From assembly GCA_039654915.1 (NCBI GenBank), contig CM077596.1, positions 76,881,751 through 76,945,750 on the forward strand: 64,000 nt of DNA, written 5' to 3'. The stretch is from Aquilaria yunnanensis. Taxonomy: Eukaryota > Streptophyta > Magnoliopsida > Malvales > Thymelaeaceae. The notes under the pieces were generated by a model. That model ran no database searches, was not told where the DNA came from, and was given only the letters and a program-made list of their open reading frames with translations. Both the position numbers and the translations under genes were made by a program. Below, piece by piece: positions 22,980 through 35,565 of the stretch. The number at the start of each line of letters is the position of its first letter. Positions within the stretch are counted from its first letter, which is position 1.

Positions 22980-25990
<3,011 letters not shown>

Positions 25991-26011
25991 AAATTTGAAT
26001 GATTGGTCACA

Positions 26012-26032
26012 AGAGAGAGAGAGAGAGAGAGA
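26012..26032. repeat. (GA)n microsatellite upstream of the oxidase gene
   Basis: About ten GA units, roughly 110 bases before the first ATG. GA/CT tracts are frequent in plant promoters and 5' UTRs and can bind BPC/GAGA-binding factors; a role here is an inference. Confidence 0.7.
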
Positions 26033-26082
26033 AAGTGTGTGTATATGTGCAATTATCACACTTCACACAGGTCACGGCACAA

Positions 26083-26090
26083 CTATATAT
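26083..26090 (+). promoter_or_regulatory. Possible TATA box of the oxidase gene
   Basis: ctatatat lies 50-57 bases upstream of the first ATG (26140) in a region that is not otherwise AT-only, consistent with a short leader. Confidence 0.4.
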
Positions 26091-26139
26091 TGTGGTCAGT
26101 TCATAAACATTATTATTGTAATAACACACTGTCGATCCC

Positions 26140-28483
26140 ATGCCTGCATCAATGCTGATTTCCATGAAAAAGAAACCAGAAATTCTTTGGCTTAAATGTC
26201 TTTTCATACTCGTAATTTTGTGCAGAGGTGGAGCCACCCCACCAGAAGATCCTATCACTTGCACATCCCTCAACTCCAACTGCACCGTCACTAACTCCTA
26301 CGGAACCTTCCCTGACCGGACCATTTGCCGAGCTGGCGACGTTGCCTATCCCACTAATGAAGCCGAGTTGGTGGCCCTGGTGGCTGCCGCCACGAACGCG
26401 AAGCGCAAGCTAAAAGTGACGACGCGCTTCTCTCACAGCATCCCCAAGTTGGTGTGTCCCGACGGCACCGACGGCTTGCTTATAAGCACGAAATATCTAA
26501 ACCGGACGGTGAAGATAGATGCGGTGGCGATGACGATAACGGTGGAGAGCGGAGTGACGCTCAGGCAGTTGATAGAGGAGGCGGCGGGGGCGGGGCTGGC
26601 GCTGCCTTACTCGCCCTACTGGTGGGGGTTGACAGTGGGAGGGATGCTGGGGACGGGAGCGCACGGAAGCTCGCTTTGGGGGAAGGGAAGCGCGGTTCAT
26701 GAATATGTTGTGGAGATGAGGATCGTGAGCCCAGGGACTGCTGGGGAAGGATTCGCCAAAGTCCGCGTGCTCAGGGACGGAGATGAAGATCTTGACGCGG
26801 CCAAGGTTTCACTTGGCGTTCTTGGAGTCATTTCTCAGGTCTTTATATATACTAGTAGTGTAGTACTATTTTATTATTATTATTATTTGTTTGTTTTTAA
26901 AAACAGTTCATCTATTTTATTAGGTTAATTAATTTCATTTCAATCAGTCAGATTATCGACCATGCACATATATACACCCGATTGATAGCTAGCGAATGCA
27001 AAGTTTCACATGTTTGATAGGAAGAAAAAAATGTCTTGGACAATTATGAAATTTCTTGGCAATGCAAATTTAAAAATACGTATGATAGCAAGTGACAAGT
27101 TTTTAAATGAGTTTAAGAAAATTGAGAGAAAAACAAACACATGCATGGCATTTGCATTTTTAAAAAGAAAAGAAAAACAAACAAACAAACACATGCCTGA
27201 ATTGGGTTACTTTGATACACACACACACACACACACACGAGCAGGTAACTTTCAAACTGGAAGCCATGTTCAAGCGATCCTTGACGTACGTGACGAGAAG
27301 CGATAGTGAGTTGGGCGACGAAGCGGCTAGCTTCGGCCAGCAGCATGAGTTCGCCGACTTCATGTGGTATCCGGCGCAAGGCAAGGTGTTGTACCGGATA
27401 GACGATCGGGTTCCGTCCAACACCTCCGGCAACGGCCTCTATGACTTCACCGGGTTCCGTTCCACAGAGTCCCACGCGCTGTCCCTACTCAGAACAACCG
27501 GTACTCCGACTTGCATATTAAATCATTAGTTACTGTTTAATAATTAATATAAGTCGATCGATGGGACCATATTTGTAACTAGCCTTTGTCCATTAGAGGA
27601 AAGTCAGGAAGCGTTGGGCGACGCTGTGGGCAAGTGTACAAGCGGAAAACTGGTGACCACTACGTTGGCGACCGCTGCTTATGGTCTAACAAATAACGGT
27701 ATATATAGTAATTGTGTACATTTTTTTTATGAAGAGTCATCATCTTAATTAATGGCCGAAGGATTGACAGGAGTACTCTTCACCGGCTACCCGGTGATCG
27801 GGTTTCAGAACCGGCTCCAATCATCGGGGACCTGCCTGGACAGCCCAAATGATGCTCTGATCACGGCATGCGCGTGGGACCCACGGATCAAGGGCGAGTT
27901 CTTCCACCAATCAGCGTTCAGCGTCTCCCTTTCTGTGGTCAGCGATTTTATCAAAGACATCCAGAGGCTGGTCAAACTCCAGCCCCAATCACTCTGCGGC
28001 CTCCAGGTCTACAACGGGATCCTCATGCGGTACGTCACCGTTTCAAGCGCTTATCTGGGCAAAGAAGACGACGCCCTCGACTTCGACATTACGTACTACA
28101 GGGGCAAGGACCCGCTGACGCCGAGGCTGTTCGAGGACGTTCTGGAGGAGATCGAGCAGATGGCGCTGTTCAAGTACGGGGCGCTGCCGCACTGGGGAAA
28201 GAACAGGAACTTGGCCTTCGATGGCGTGATTAACAAATATAAGAATGCCGGGGCGTTTCTGAAAGTGAAGGAGAAGTTTGATCCCTTGGGGCTGTTTTCT
28301 AGTGATTGGACTGATCAAGTTCTGGGCTTGAAAACGGGGGTGGTAATTGAGAAGGAGGGTTGTGCATTGGAGGGTCTGTGTATTTGTTCCCAGGATATTC
28401 ATTGTGCGCCAAGCCAAGGCTATTTCTGTAGGCCGGGGAAGGTTTACACGGAAGCAAGGGTGTGCACACGTGTGAACTCCTAG
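26140..28483 (+). CDS. GULLO: L-gulono-1,4-lactone oxidase-like FAD enzyme, secreted (plant GULLO family)
   Basis: Four exons join in phase: 26140-26838, 27245-27500, 27597-27698 and 27762-28483, giving 592 residues, close to plant GULLOs. The N-terminus has a hydrophobic signal-like segment ([13 protein letters not shown]). In-frame ATGs at 26140, 26152 and 26164 are all possible; the third gives the most typical signal peptide (MKKK then the hydrophobic core). The FAD-binding PCMH-type domain spans roughly residues 55-240 ([34 protein letters not shown]). The C-terminal aldonolactone oxidase part carries the HWGK motif of this superfamily (about 28192-28203) and a Cys-rich tail ([20 protein letters not shown]) seen in the plant proteins. 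The enzymes oxidise L-gulono-1,4-lactone to an ascorbate precursor, in plants with low activity; the true substrate is uncertain. Nothing breaks the frame. Confidence 0.92.
27217..27238 (+). repeat. (AC)11 microsatellite at the end of oxidase intron 1
   Basis: Eleven AC units end six bases before the acceptor AG (27243-27244), where a pyrimidine or U-rich tract would normally lie. See the matching finding. Confidence 0.9.
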
Positions 28484-28545
28484 GCAATAGAAGAATTGCA
28501 GTGCCAAACTAATTAGGAATATTCTTTCCGAAAAGGAAATCTATG

Positions 28546-28551
28546 AATAAA
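28546..28551 (+). terminator. Possible polyadenylation signal of the oxidase gene
   Basis: AATAAA lies 63 bases after the stop codon. Plant signals are loose, so this is only the best match. Confidence 0.4.
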
Positions 28552-28693
28552 TTACAAAAGACAGAAGACATGAAAATATCCTGTAGTGTTCGCACCCGCT
28601 AAAAATATAGGTATATTGTACGCATGTTGTTCATGTTAACTTTTGTATTGTTGAAGTTCAAAGCATTAATTTCCTCCTCTACGAAAAAGTATA

Positions 28694-29638
28694 GGCAAAA
28701 GTTTTAAATCTGCCACTAATATTTAAGTTTAGGTTTGAATCTGCTACTATAGTTTTTTTGTTTTGCCCAATCTCTCACTTATGTTTTAAAATTGCTTAAG
28801 TATGCCAATGAAGTTTTAAATTGGGAGTGAATATACTACTATCTATTAAAAAACTAATGAAAAATGTTAAAATTAATACATTTTAAAATTTTAGGATGAT
28901 GATGCAAGTTTTAAGAAACTTCAAGTGTCTTAAGTAAATAGTCTCTTTCTCTCTAACCTCTCAATTGTCGCCGTTAGAGCTTTTCCTGCCACCGTTCGTG
29001 GTAATCGATTAAAAAACTTCTAGCTTTTTCTCTTCCCATTGCCATTGGTTTTCCTCCATCATCCAATCCCTCCCTTCTTTCCCCCACCATGCCGACGACA
29101 GGGGCAATATCTCACATAGAAACCGGATGGCTATCCAAGGGAGATGAGAATGAAATTAGCTCAAGCGTGGAGAATGTGACTGCGTACAATATGAATATGG
29201 TGTGTCGGATTCTCATTGGAGGCGGGATGCCATTGAGACCGAATACTGATCTGATGACACTGGTGAGCAAGGGCATGTAAAAGAGCATGACAGGGAACAC
29301 ATGGTGTGTGGCGAATTGCCAGGCTGCCAGACTGCCAGTCGATCCAACCTGGAGAGACGAGGCAAACACAATGGAGGCACACTAGTCGATCACCGTCAAC
29401 AATGGAGCTAAATGGAGTTGGGGAAAAGGTCTTAAAGGTCCGCATATTCTTTGAGAGATACATAATAATCCCAATATTTCAAAATATGCTATTTATACCA
29501 TTTTCTATTATTTTTTAATTGATAGTGACATATTTGAGCTATTTGGGAAACATTAGTGAGAGATTGGGTAAAAAAAAAGCTATAATGAAAAATTCGAGGC
29601 CAAATCCAAATATTAGTGGCAAATTTGATACTTTTGCC
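28694..29638. mobile_element. TIR element (about 0.95 kb) with GC-rich interior, Mutator-like
   Basis: The arms mirror each other for about 110 bases: left ggcaaaagttttaaatctgcc, 'actaatattt', 'cccaatctctcactta'; right, reversed, ggcaaaagtatcaaatttgcc, 'actaatattt', 'cccaatctctcactaa'. The flanks aaaagtata and aaaaaaata agree at 7 of 9 bases, but in low-complexity sequence. The interior 28960-29440 is GC-richer with several open frames (29089-29280 plus, 29161-29463 minus) that I cannot assign to a family. It may be captured host sequence. Confidence 0.65.
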
Positions 29639-30575
29639 AAAAAAATATATATAGTGGTCATATTTTAAGCTACCGGTGAACTTTTCCTAGATTGAATACA
29701 AAGAAAACAGTACCAAATCACTCGTTTATATTAACAAGAAGTGATTAATTTTACTTTGACAATGTCTTTTATAATTATTTAGAACTAATATCATTTGAAA
29801 CCTCTGTCTAGCTTATAACTACTTCAACAATGCGCATAATTAAAGACAACGTGATTATTTTTTTAATTTTTTGTTTCTCGTATTATAGAAAGTAAATTAA
29901 ACTTAAAAAATAAATATTTCTAAAATATTTTTCAAACTTCTTAAAATGTTAGTCTCAATTGACGTAAAAATCAGCTTAAAAATCTCCATATAAAGAAATA
30001 AGCACCAATATGAGTTTTGTTGAAACGAGAAAAAGAAATGAAATCCAACAATAACTTGGCCTCCCGTGCCACCTACAAATGGCATCAGCTAAAAGTATTG
30101 TGCATGCGAAAAATATTACTTTTACAGCGAGTTTGAATGGAGGGGAATGAGAGAAAAGAAGGGATAATTATCTCCCATCTCTTATTTAGTTAGATAAAAA
30201 ATTGAAAGGAAAAAAAGAACAATTAGTCCCTCCACATGTTTCATTAGTTTATTTTTATAATCTCCTTATATTAAGGAAGTGGTGCTTCACTCTCCCCTTC
30301 CTCTCCTCCTCTCAAATGAATTATCCAAAGGAAGAATTGTGGGGTACCTTTTAAATTGATTATAGTAATACTCCATCAATTGCTATTGATCGCATCGTGC
30401 AAGCAAAAGTACTACTGGACCGAGGCCCGAGAGTTTAAGTAGCGGGCGCAACTTATGTTCCTAGATCTACAATTTCATTTTGGGCTTTGTGGTCCCTGAA
30501 ACACCGACGAGTGGACTGGAGACATGAGATAAACGCGACAAAACAAGGAAATTTTTGCAAGGCTTTGGGATGTCT
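29639..30575. other. Intergenic, possible small MITE
   Basis: No gene is seen. 30127-30325 has purine-rich text ('gaatggaggggaatgag') mirrored by 'ctcctcctctcaaatgaat', which may be a short TIR element. The match is too loose to be sure. Confidence 0.35.
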
Positions 30576-30959
30576 CTAGATGGTGTCATCGAGCTCCCGG
30601 AGAAGCCGCTCGAATTCGTCCAACCTGGAGCTCCATTCGCTCTTCACCTGCAACTCCCTCACCTCGCTTAGATCAACATCGCCCTCCTTATCGCCTGCAC
30701 GACCCTCCGCCGCTGGAGATAATTCCCGTTTCTTCTGCTTCACTTTCTTCTTCCGTGCAGCCGCTCTCTGCAGCGCCCGAAGCACATCTGCGCCGCTAAT
30801 TCCTCTCCCATCCTCCTCCTCTTGTCTGTTCCTTGGGATGCGATCCCTGTGGTTAGAGCTAGAGTCCAGGGGCTGACGCGGAGGCCGGTATTTGGCTGAG
30901 ACGGTGACGGCTGTGCGAGGATAAGAGAGAATGGGTGGGGCTAGGAATAGGGGCCGCAT
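30576..30959 (-). CDS. Uncharacterised 127-residue protein with coiled-coil-prone C-terminus
   Basis: Single-exon frame with GC-rich coding sequence in AT-rich surroundings, which supports a real gene. The N-terminal 45 residues are poor in acidic residues and rich in Pro, Arg and Ser (MRPLFLAPPILSYPRTAVTV), resembling an organelle-targeting peptide. A middle segment reads ISGADVLRALQRAAARKKK and is basic. The C-terminus (SEVRELQVKSEWSSRLDEFE, then RLLRELDD) is heptad-like and acidic, so probably a short coiled coil. I know no named family for it. Small plant proteins with a D-V-L-x-A-L-Q-R-A motif exist, so it may be conserved. The start at 30959 is the only ATG giving the full frame; the opposite-strand ORF (30580-30876) is a shadow. 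It lies 520 bases beyond the stop of the CIPK gene, on the same strand. Confidence 0.65.
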   Translation of the reverse strand: MRPLFLAPPILSYPRTAVTVSAKYRPPRQPLDSSSNHRDRIPRNRQEEEDGRGISGADVLRALQRAAARKKKVKQKKRELSPAAEGRAGDKEGDVDLSEVRELQVKSEWSSRLDEFERLLRELDDTI

Positions 30960-31479
30960 GGCTTTCTGGTCCAGGAAAGAGTTGTCTTGCGTTTCTGTCT
31001 GGGTTATAATATATAAATGGGCGACGTTAGGCCCGATTATATCAGAGATGGCGCAGCACAGCTAGTCTAGGCCTTGTGCTATTATCAGCAAGTCTATCCT
31101 GGGTCAGTTAATAAAGCAGTATTATAATATATATATATATATGGTCCTGGAACACCATCCATCGAATTGATGGCGAACCCGTAACGTACCAGCTCAGCTC
31201 AAGCATCGGAGACTATGAGAGCTCAACGTTCTTCACTCAGAATCAAATGGTGACTTTATACACACGACATAGCATAAATGTCGGACTTTTGTGAATCTTT
31301 TGAGCAACCATTTCATTTTCATATGGATAGGACATGGCAAATATCAACCAGATTCACAGCCTAGCCTAGGACTAGGAGAAAAATGGTCAATCAAATTCAA
31401 GAAGTAGTGACCCTAACGCCTCTCTACTGTTTGAGGCAATCCTGTTTAGCTTGGCCTATCGGGACGGATATCAATCACT
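30960..31479. other. Intergenic between the 127-residue gene and the CIPK 3' end
   Basis: It holds the upstream region of the minus-strand small gene, a short (TA) tract at about 31126-31142, and probably the CIPK 3' UTR. No further gene is seen. Confidence 0.4.
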
Positions 31480-34400
31480 CTATTCTTGAATGACTTCTTC
31501 AGCTTTCCAGACTATATCTTTCAGTCCGGTCGAGAAATTCTGGTAGAACTGTCATGATCCAAAGCAATCAAATGGTCAATAAGTTGTTTCGTGGCAGTGT
31601 TGTGTTGAGCGCGGAATGATCTCAACCACAACCATCCATGCCCAAGGGTGAAGCCATCAACCATTTGAAAAGAAACTGAAGCCAACGCAACATATAGTAA
31701 AAATCCGATACAAGTAATCTTGTTATACCTTGTGAAATTCTAGAGTATCACCACCAGTTTTGCGGAGTTCCACCACATGCAGCGAGGGAGCCACCTCAAA
31801 CACCTGCATTTCAAGAGCAATGAACTTCCAATTGTAAGATCAGATTCCTGGATAGCCAAACTGACAAGACTTCAAGCAAAATGGAAATGGAAATGGAATG
31901 GCAAATAGTGAACAAGACAAGAACATGGAATTGCGACTCATCCAAGTGCATATTATACAACCCTGGCCACTATTGGAGAGGCATGGGCTTGAAATTTAGA
32001 TCAGAGACACTCTTTTTCTTTTCCCACCTTAAAATACCTAAACTAGAGACAAGAACCCTTCCAGGCCCCGACAATGCCTTGGAAAGATTTGACAATAGAT
32101 TGCAGTGTTTCCTGTCTCAAGTAGACGCACGCAATCACGTATATGTATTTTATGTGCTCCCCGAGCCAATGTGCACTTAAAATTAACATACGATCCAGGG
32201 CTGAGAACCAAGCTCAGATGCATAGTCTGGGTATAGGCTTAATCAAATGCCATTTAACCTTCAGCGCATCTTAATACTGAATATCAAACAAGCAGTTTTA
32301 TTAGAAAAAAAATATTAGGCAAGTTAAGAATAATGATATCCACGCACAGATATTTAATGCAGAACCATTGATATAAATGCAGCTGATAACTAGTACCTCG
32401 GTAGCTACAGAGAGCTGGCCTTTCCTCCCATTTTTATCACCTTGCAACTTCAGCTGGTATAACATTAATATAGTAAAACTGAGTATCAAAGGAAGTTTCT
32501 AGAAGCAGGAAGACTCAAACTTCAATACCACTGAGCAAGATGACACTACAAAAGAAAGAGGATAACACAGACCTTGTAGTCTCTTTTGCGAACATTAAAC
32601 CCTAGTGGTTTCGCAGCTTCCTCAATCTTAGAAATGATTTCATTTGGAGGACGCTGGGACGTAAAACAAGTTTCACGCTTCACAAGGCCCTAAAATAACA
32701 TAAAAAGCAACAAGGTCATGTTTGTTATATTCAGTTGACAACATGAAATTTTCTTTTCCAAGTTGCATCTGTACCAGGTAGACACAACTGTAACCGAAAA
32801 TAGGAATATCCAGACATAGTTACCGTTTCCTTTTCAAACAAATTGTTAAGACTGAAGCTCTGTGATTTAGAGATCAGCTCGAATGCATTCATGGATACAG
32901 GTCTCTCTCTTCTTTCCGTCACAAGATGCTCCTGCAAAATTAACAACACATGTTTTCAGAGTATGTGCTCAAGTTGTTTCTGCAATTTGATCAGAACTTT
33001 TGCGAAATGTAGAAAATGAAAATAGTATTTTTTACAGGTCAAAACATGGAGGATGGGAAATAGAGCCTTCTACCACTCCTAGTGTCTGACAATATTGTTG
33101 TTGCAACAGTGACTTCTTAAAAGGGTAGATAAATGAAATGGGCATAGATGTAAAGTGTGTTCACCTGTGATTCATTGAATACGGCATCTATATCATCAAG
33201 AGTTACATCCTCATCCTGCCTGAAATGAGGTGGCTTGTAACCCTTCTTGAACCATTCATCTTGCAAAATTTCAGCAGCACTTATCCGCTGCGACAAAGGA
33301 AAACAACCGTTTTAACAGCAATGCATGTGGTTATAGTGAAAAACCTCTATTCAATTTAGAAGTACATGACACAGATAAGCCTTAATATGTGTCTACTGCA
33401 ATGGTGAAAGCAGATGAAAAAAATACAGGACAGCAACATTGAGCTTACAGTGAGAGGGTTTGGGTCAAGGATACGTCTCATCAGTCTCTTTGCTCCAGAT
33501 GAAAACCATGGTGGACATGAAAAATCAGCCTTCAAGATCTGAAATTCATGTCAGCATGTATCAAAATGTTGAATGAAGCTCACATCTGAAAACATGAGCA
33601 TAGAATCCAGTTAAACTCACTTTCTTGTACAAGGCGGAAAGACTTGGTTCATCGAAGGGCAAGTAACCAGCCATAAGCACAAAAAGAATGACCCCACAAG
33701 ACCAGATGTCAGATGATTTACCATCGTAGCCCTTATCTTTGAGAACCTGATGAAACAGTATCAGATACCTTGACAGTATCTCTGACCAGTAGTTTACCAC
33801 ATCAGCTGCAGGTTAATAAATCCAGTGAGTGAAGACTAAATACCTCTGGAGCTACATAATTTGGGGTTCCACAAGCAGTGTGAAGCAACCCATCCTCCTG
33901 CAAGTAGAATGACACTGATTAGAGTCCTGCCGGATAACACAGTTTCTGGAACATGTGTACCGGGGGCACACACTGGGACACAACATGTTTGACGAAATGG
34001 GCAGCTCGCCCAGGTGCAATTACGTTCATTTGGTATTTAAAGGATCATTTACACCAAATTACCAAAAGAATAGTCATTCACCGCAATTAACAACACGGTT
34101 TCTAATGCTTTGCTTGTTTGCAAGTGTTGGCCTTTAGCCAGCCAACAACAGAGAAAAGAGAAACCTTCAGGAAATGCCTGCTATGTACAAGCATTACAGG
34201 AGGAAAGTTACCAAAGTTCACTAAACAGAATACTAAACAACGAGTCTTCAAACCGAAGTTAAAGGTTTCAGATGAATGCACTCTTCCATTCTTTTGGGTC
34301 AAACTTTTTGTTCGTTAGCAGCAAAAGAAGAGAAAAAAAGTAACACTAACACTCTGACCACTAGAATTCTAATGTGTTGCAGGTCACTCGAGGACAGCCA

Positions 34401-35565
34401 AGCCCTTTTAGATAGACAACAACATTATGGGTTGTGAAGTTAGTGCACCTGATTGCTCATCATACTTTCTCTGTCAAATAATAGGGCCCTATTTAGGCTG
34501 CGGAAATTAGAATGGCAAAGGTAGTTTGCATAAAATATTAACATCCAGGGTATTAGTTTCACTTTCATGGAAACTTCCTAAAAACTGAAAATGACTAGAT
34601 AATACATGTTTACCTGAACTTGCTGTGATAAAGCACTCAATCCAAAATCGGAAATTTTAAGAACACCTTCTGAATCAAGAAGAAGATTCTCTGGCTGTAA
34701 ACATTGGAAAAAAACTATATATCAGCCAACTCCAAAAACCAGAATCGTTGATTGGACGTGAAACCGGTTGTATCAATGTTACTGAGGGAAGGCTCCAAAC
34801 CTTCAAATCTCGGTGGTAAACGCCTCTGCTGTGGCAGTAATCTACGGTATTAATCAGCTGATGAAAGTAACTCCTAGCTTCATCCTCATTGAGTCTCCCA
34901 GTCTTAGCCTGCGGACCCAATAACCATCCATAAGAAAAAATCGTTCAATTTTAGTTTTACGTCTGTAACGCCAGAATCACGACACCATGTATATTAAACT
35001 GATTGCAGAGATGGAAGAACAAGTGCAACGACCAAGCTCTTACAATTTTGTCAAATAGCTCGCCTCCGTCAACGAACTCAAGAACGATGTAAATCTTTGA
35101 CTTGCTTGCCATAACCTACAGAGAGAAGGGAAGCAGTGAGGTGGTAAAACATAAAATTATATAGCCAGTATACACAACAGAGGCGTCCGCAATGAGACAA
35201 CATAAATAAGAGATGCCAACTTTCTGGGCACACCTCGAAAATTTTAATGACATTTGGATGTTTGATGAGCTTCATAATCGAGATTTCATTCTTAACCTGC
35301 GAGACAGCGGCCGGGAGATGATCAAGGTGGAAACAAAACAAGGCAAAGCATGGGATTATTATCGAGATTGTGAAGAAGGAACCTGTTCAGCGATTTTGTC
35401 GCGGAGAACCTGGTCGCGCTGGAGGATCTTGATGGCGACGCAGCGGCCGGTCTGGACGTTCTTGGCGAACTTGACCTTGGCGAAGCTGCCTTCGCCCAAG
35501 GTCCGGCCGAGCTCGTAGCAGCCGACACGCGTCCTCGTCGGCTGCGACTTCTTCTTGGCGCTCAT
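31480..35565 (-). CDS. CIPK9: CBL-interacting protein kinase, CIPK3/9/23/26 group (closest in text to CIPK9)
   Basis: Fourteen exons, all in phase 0: 35565-35383, 35296-35234, 35115-35044, 34908-34801, 34694-34614, 33897-33844, 33746-33621, 33538-33449, 33287-33165, 32931-32824, 32689-32573, 32453-32397, 31803-31729 and 31548-31480; 441 residues. Kinase landmarks: G-loop GEGSFAKV (24-31), VAIK Lys46, HRDLK (138-142), DFG (158-160), activation-loop Thr176 and APE (185-187). The regulatory half has the NAF/FISL motif (MNAFELI, N315-F317) for CBL binding, then a PPI-like region ([17 protein letters not shown]). The kinase would act with calcium-loaded CBL sensors on ion channels and transporters; in Arabidopsis CIPK9 and CIPK23 act in potassium nutrition. 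Exon number and boundaries match the intron-rich CIPK clade. An in-frame upstream ATG at 35829 is rejected as a start because the added residues match nothing. The exact orthologue (3, 9, 23 or 26) is not settled. Confidence 0.93.

Noticed and set aside
28043..28507. 154-codon minus-strand ORF
   Set aside because: Lies entirely opposite the last oxidase exon; no domain of its own.
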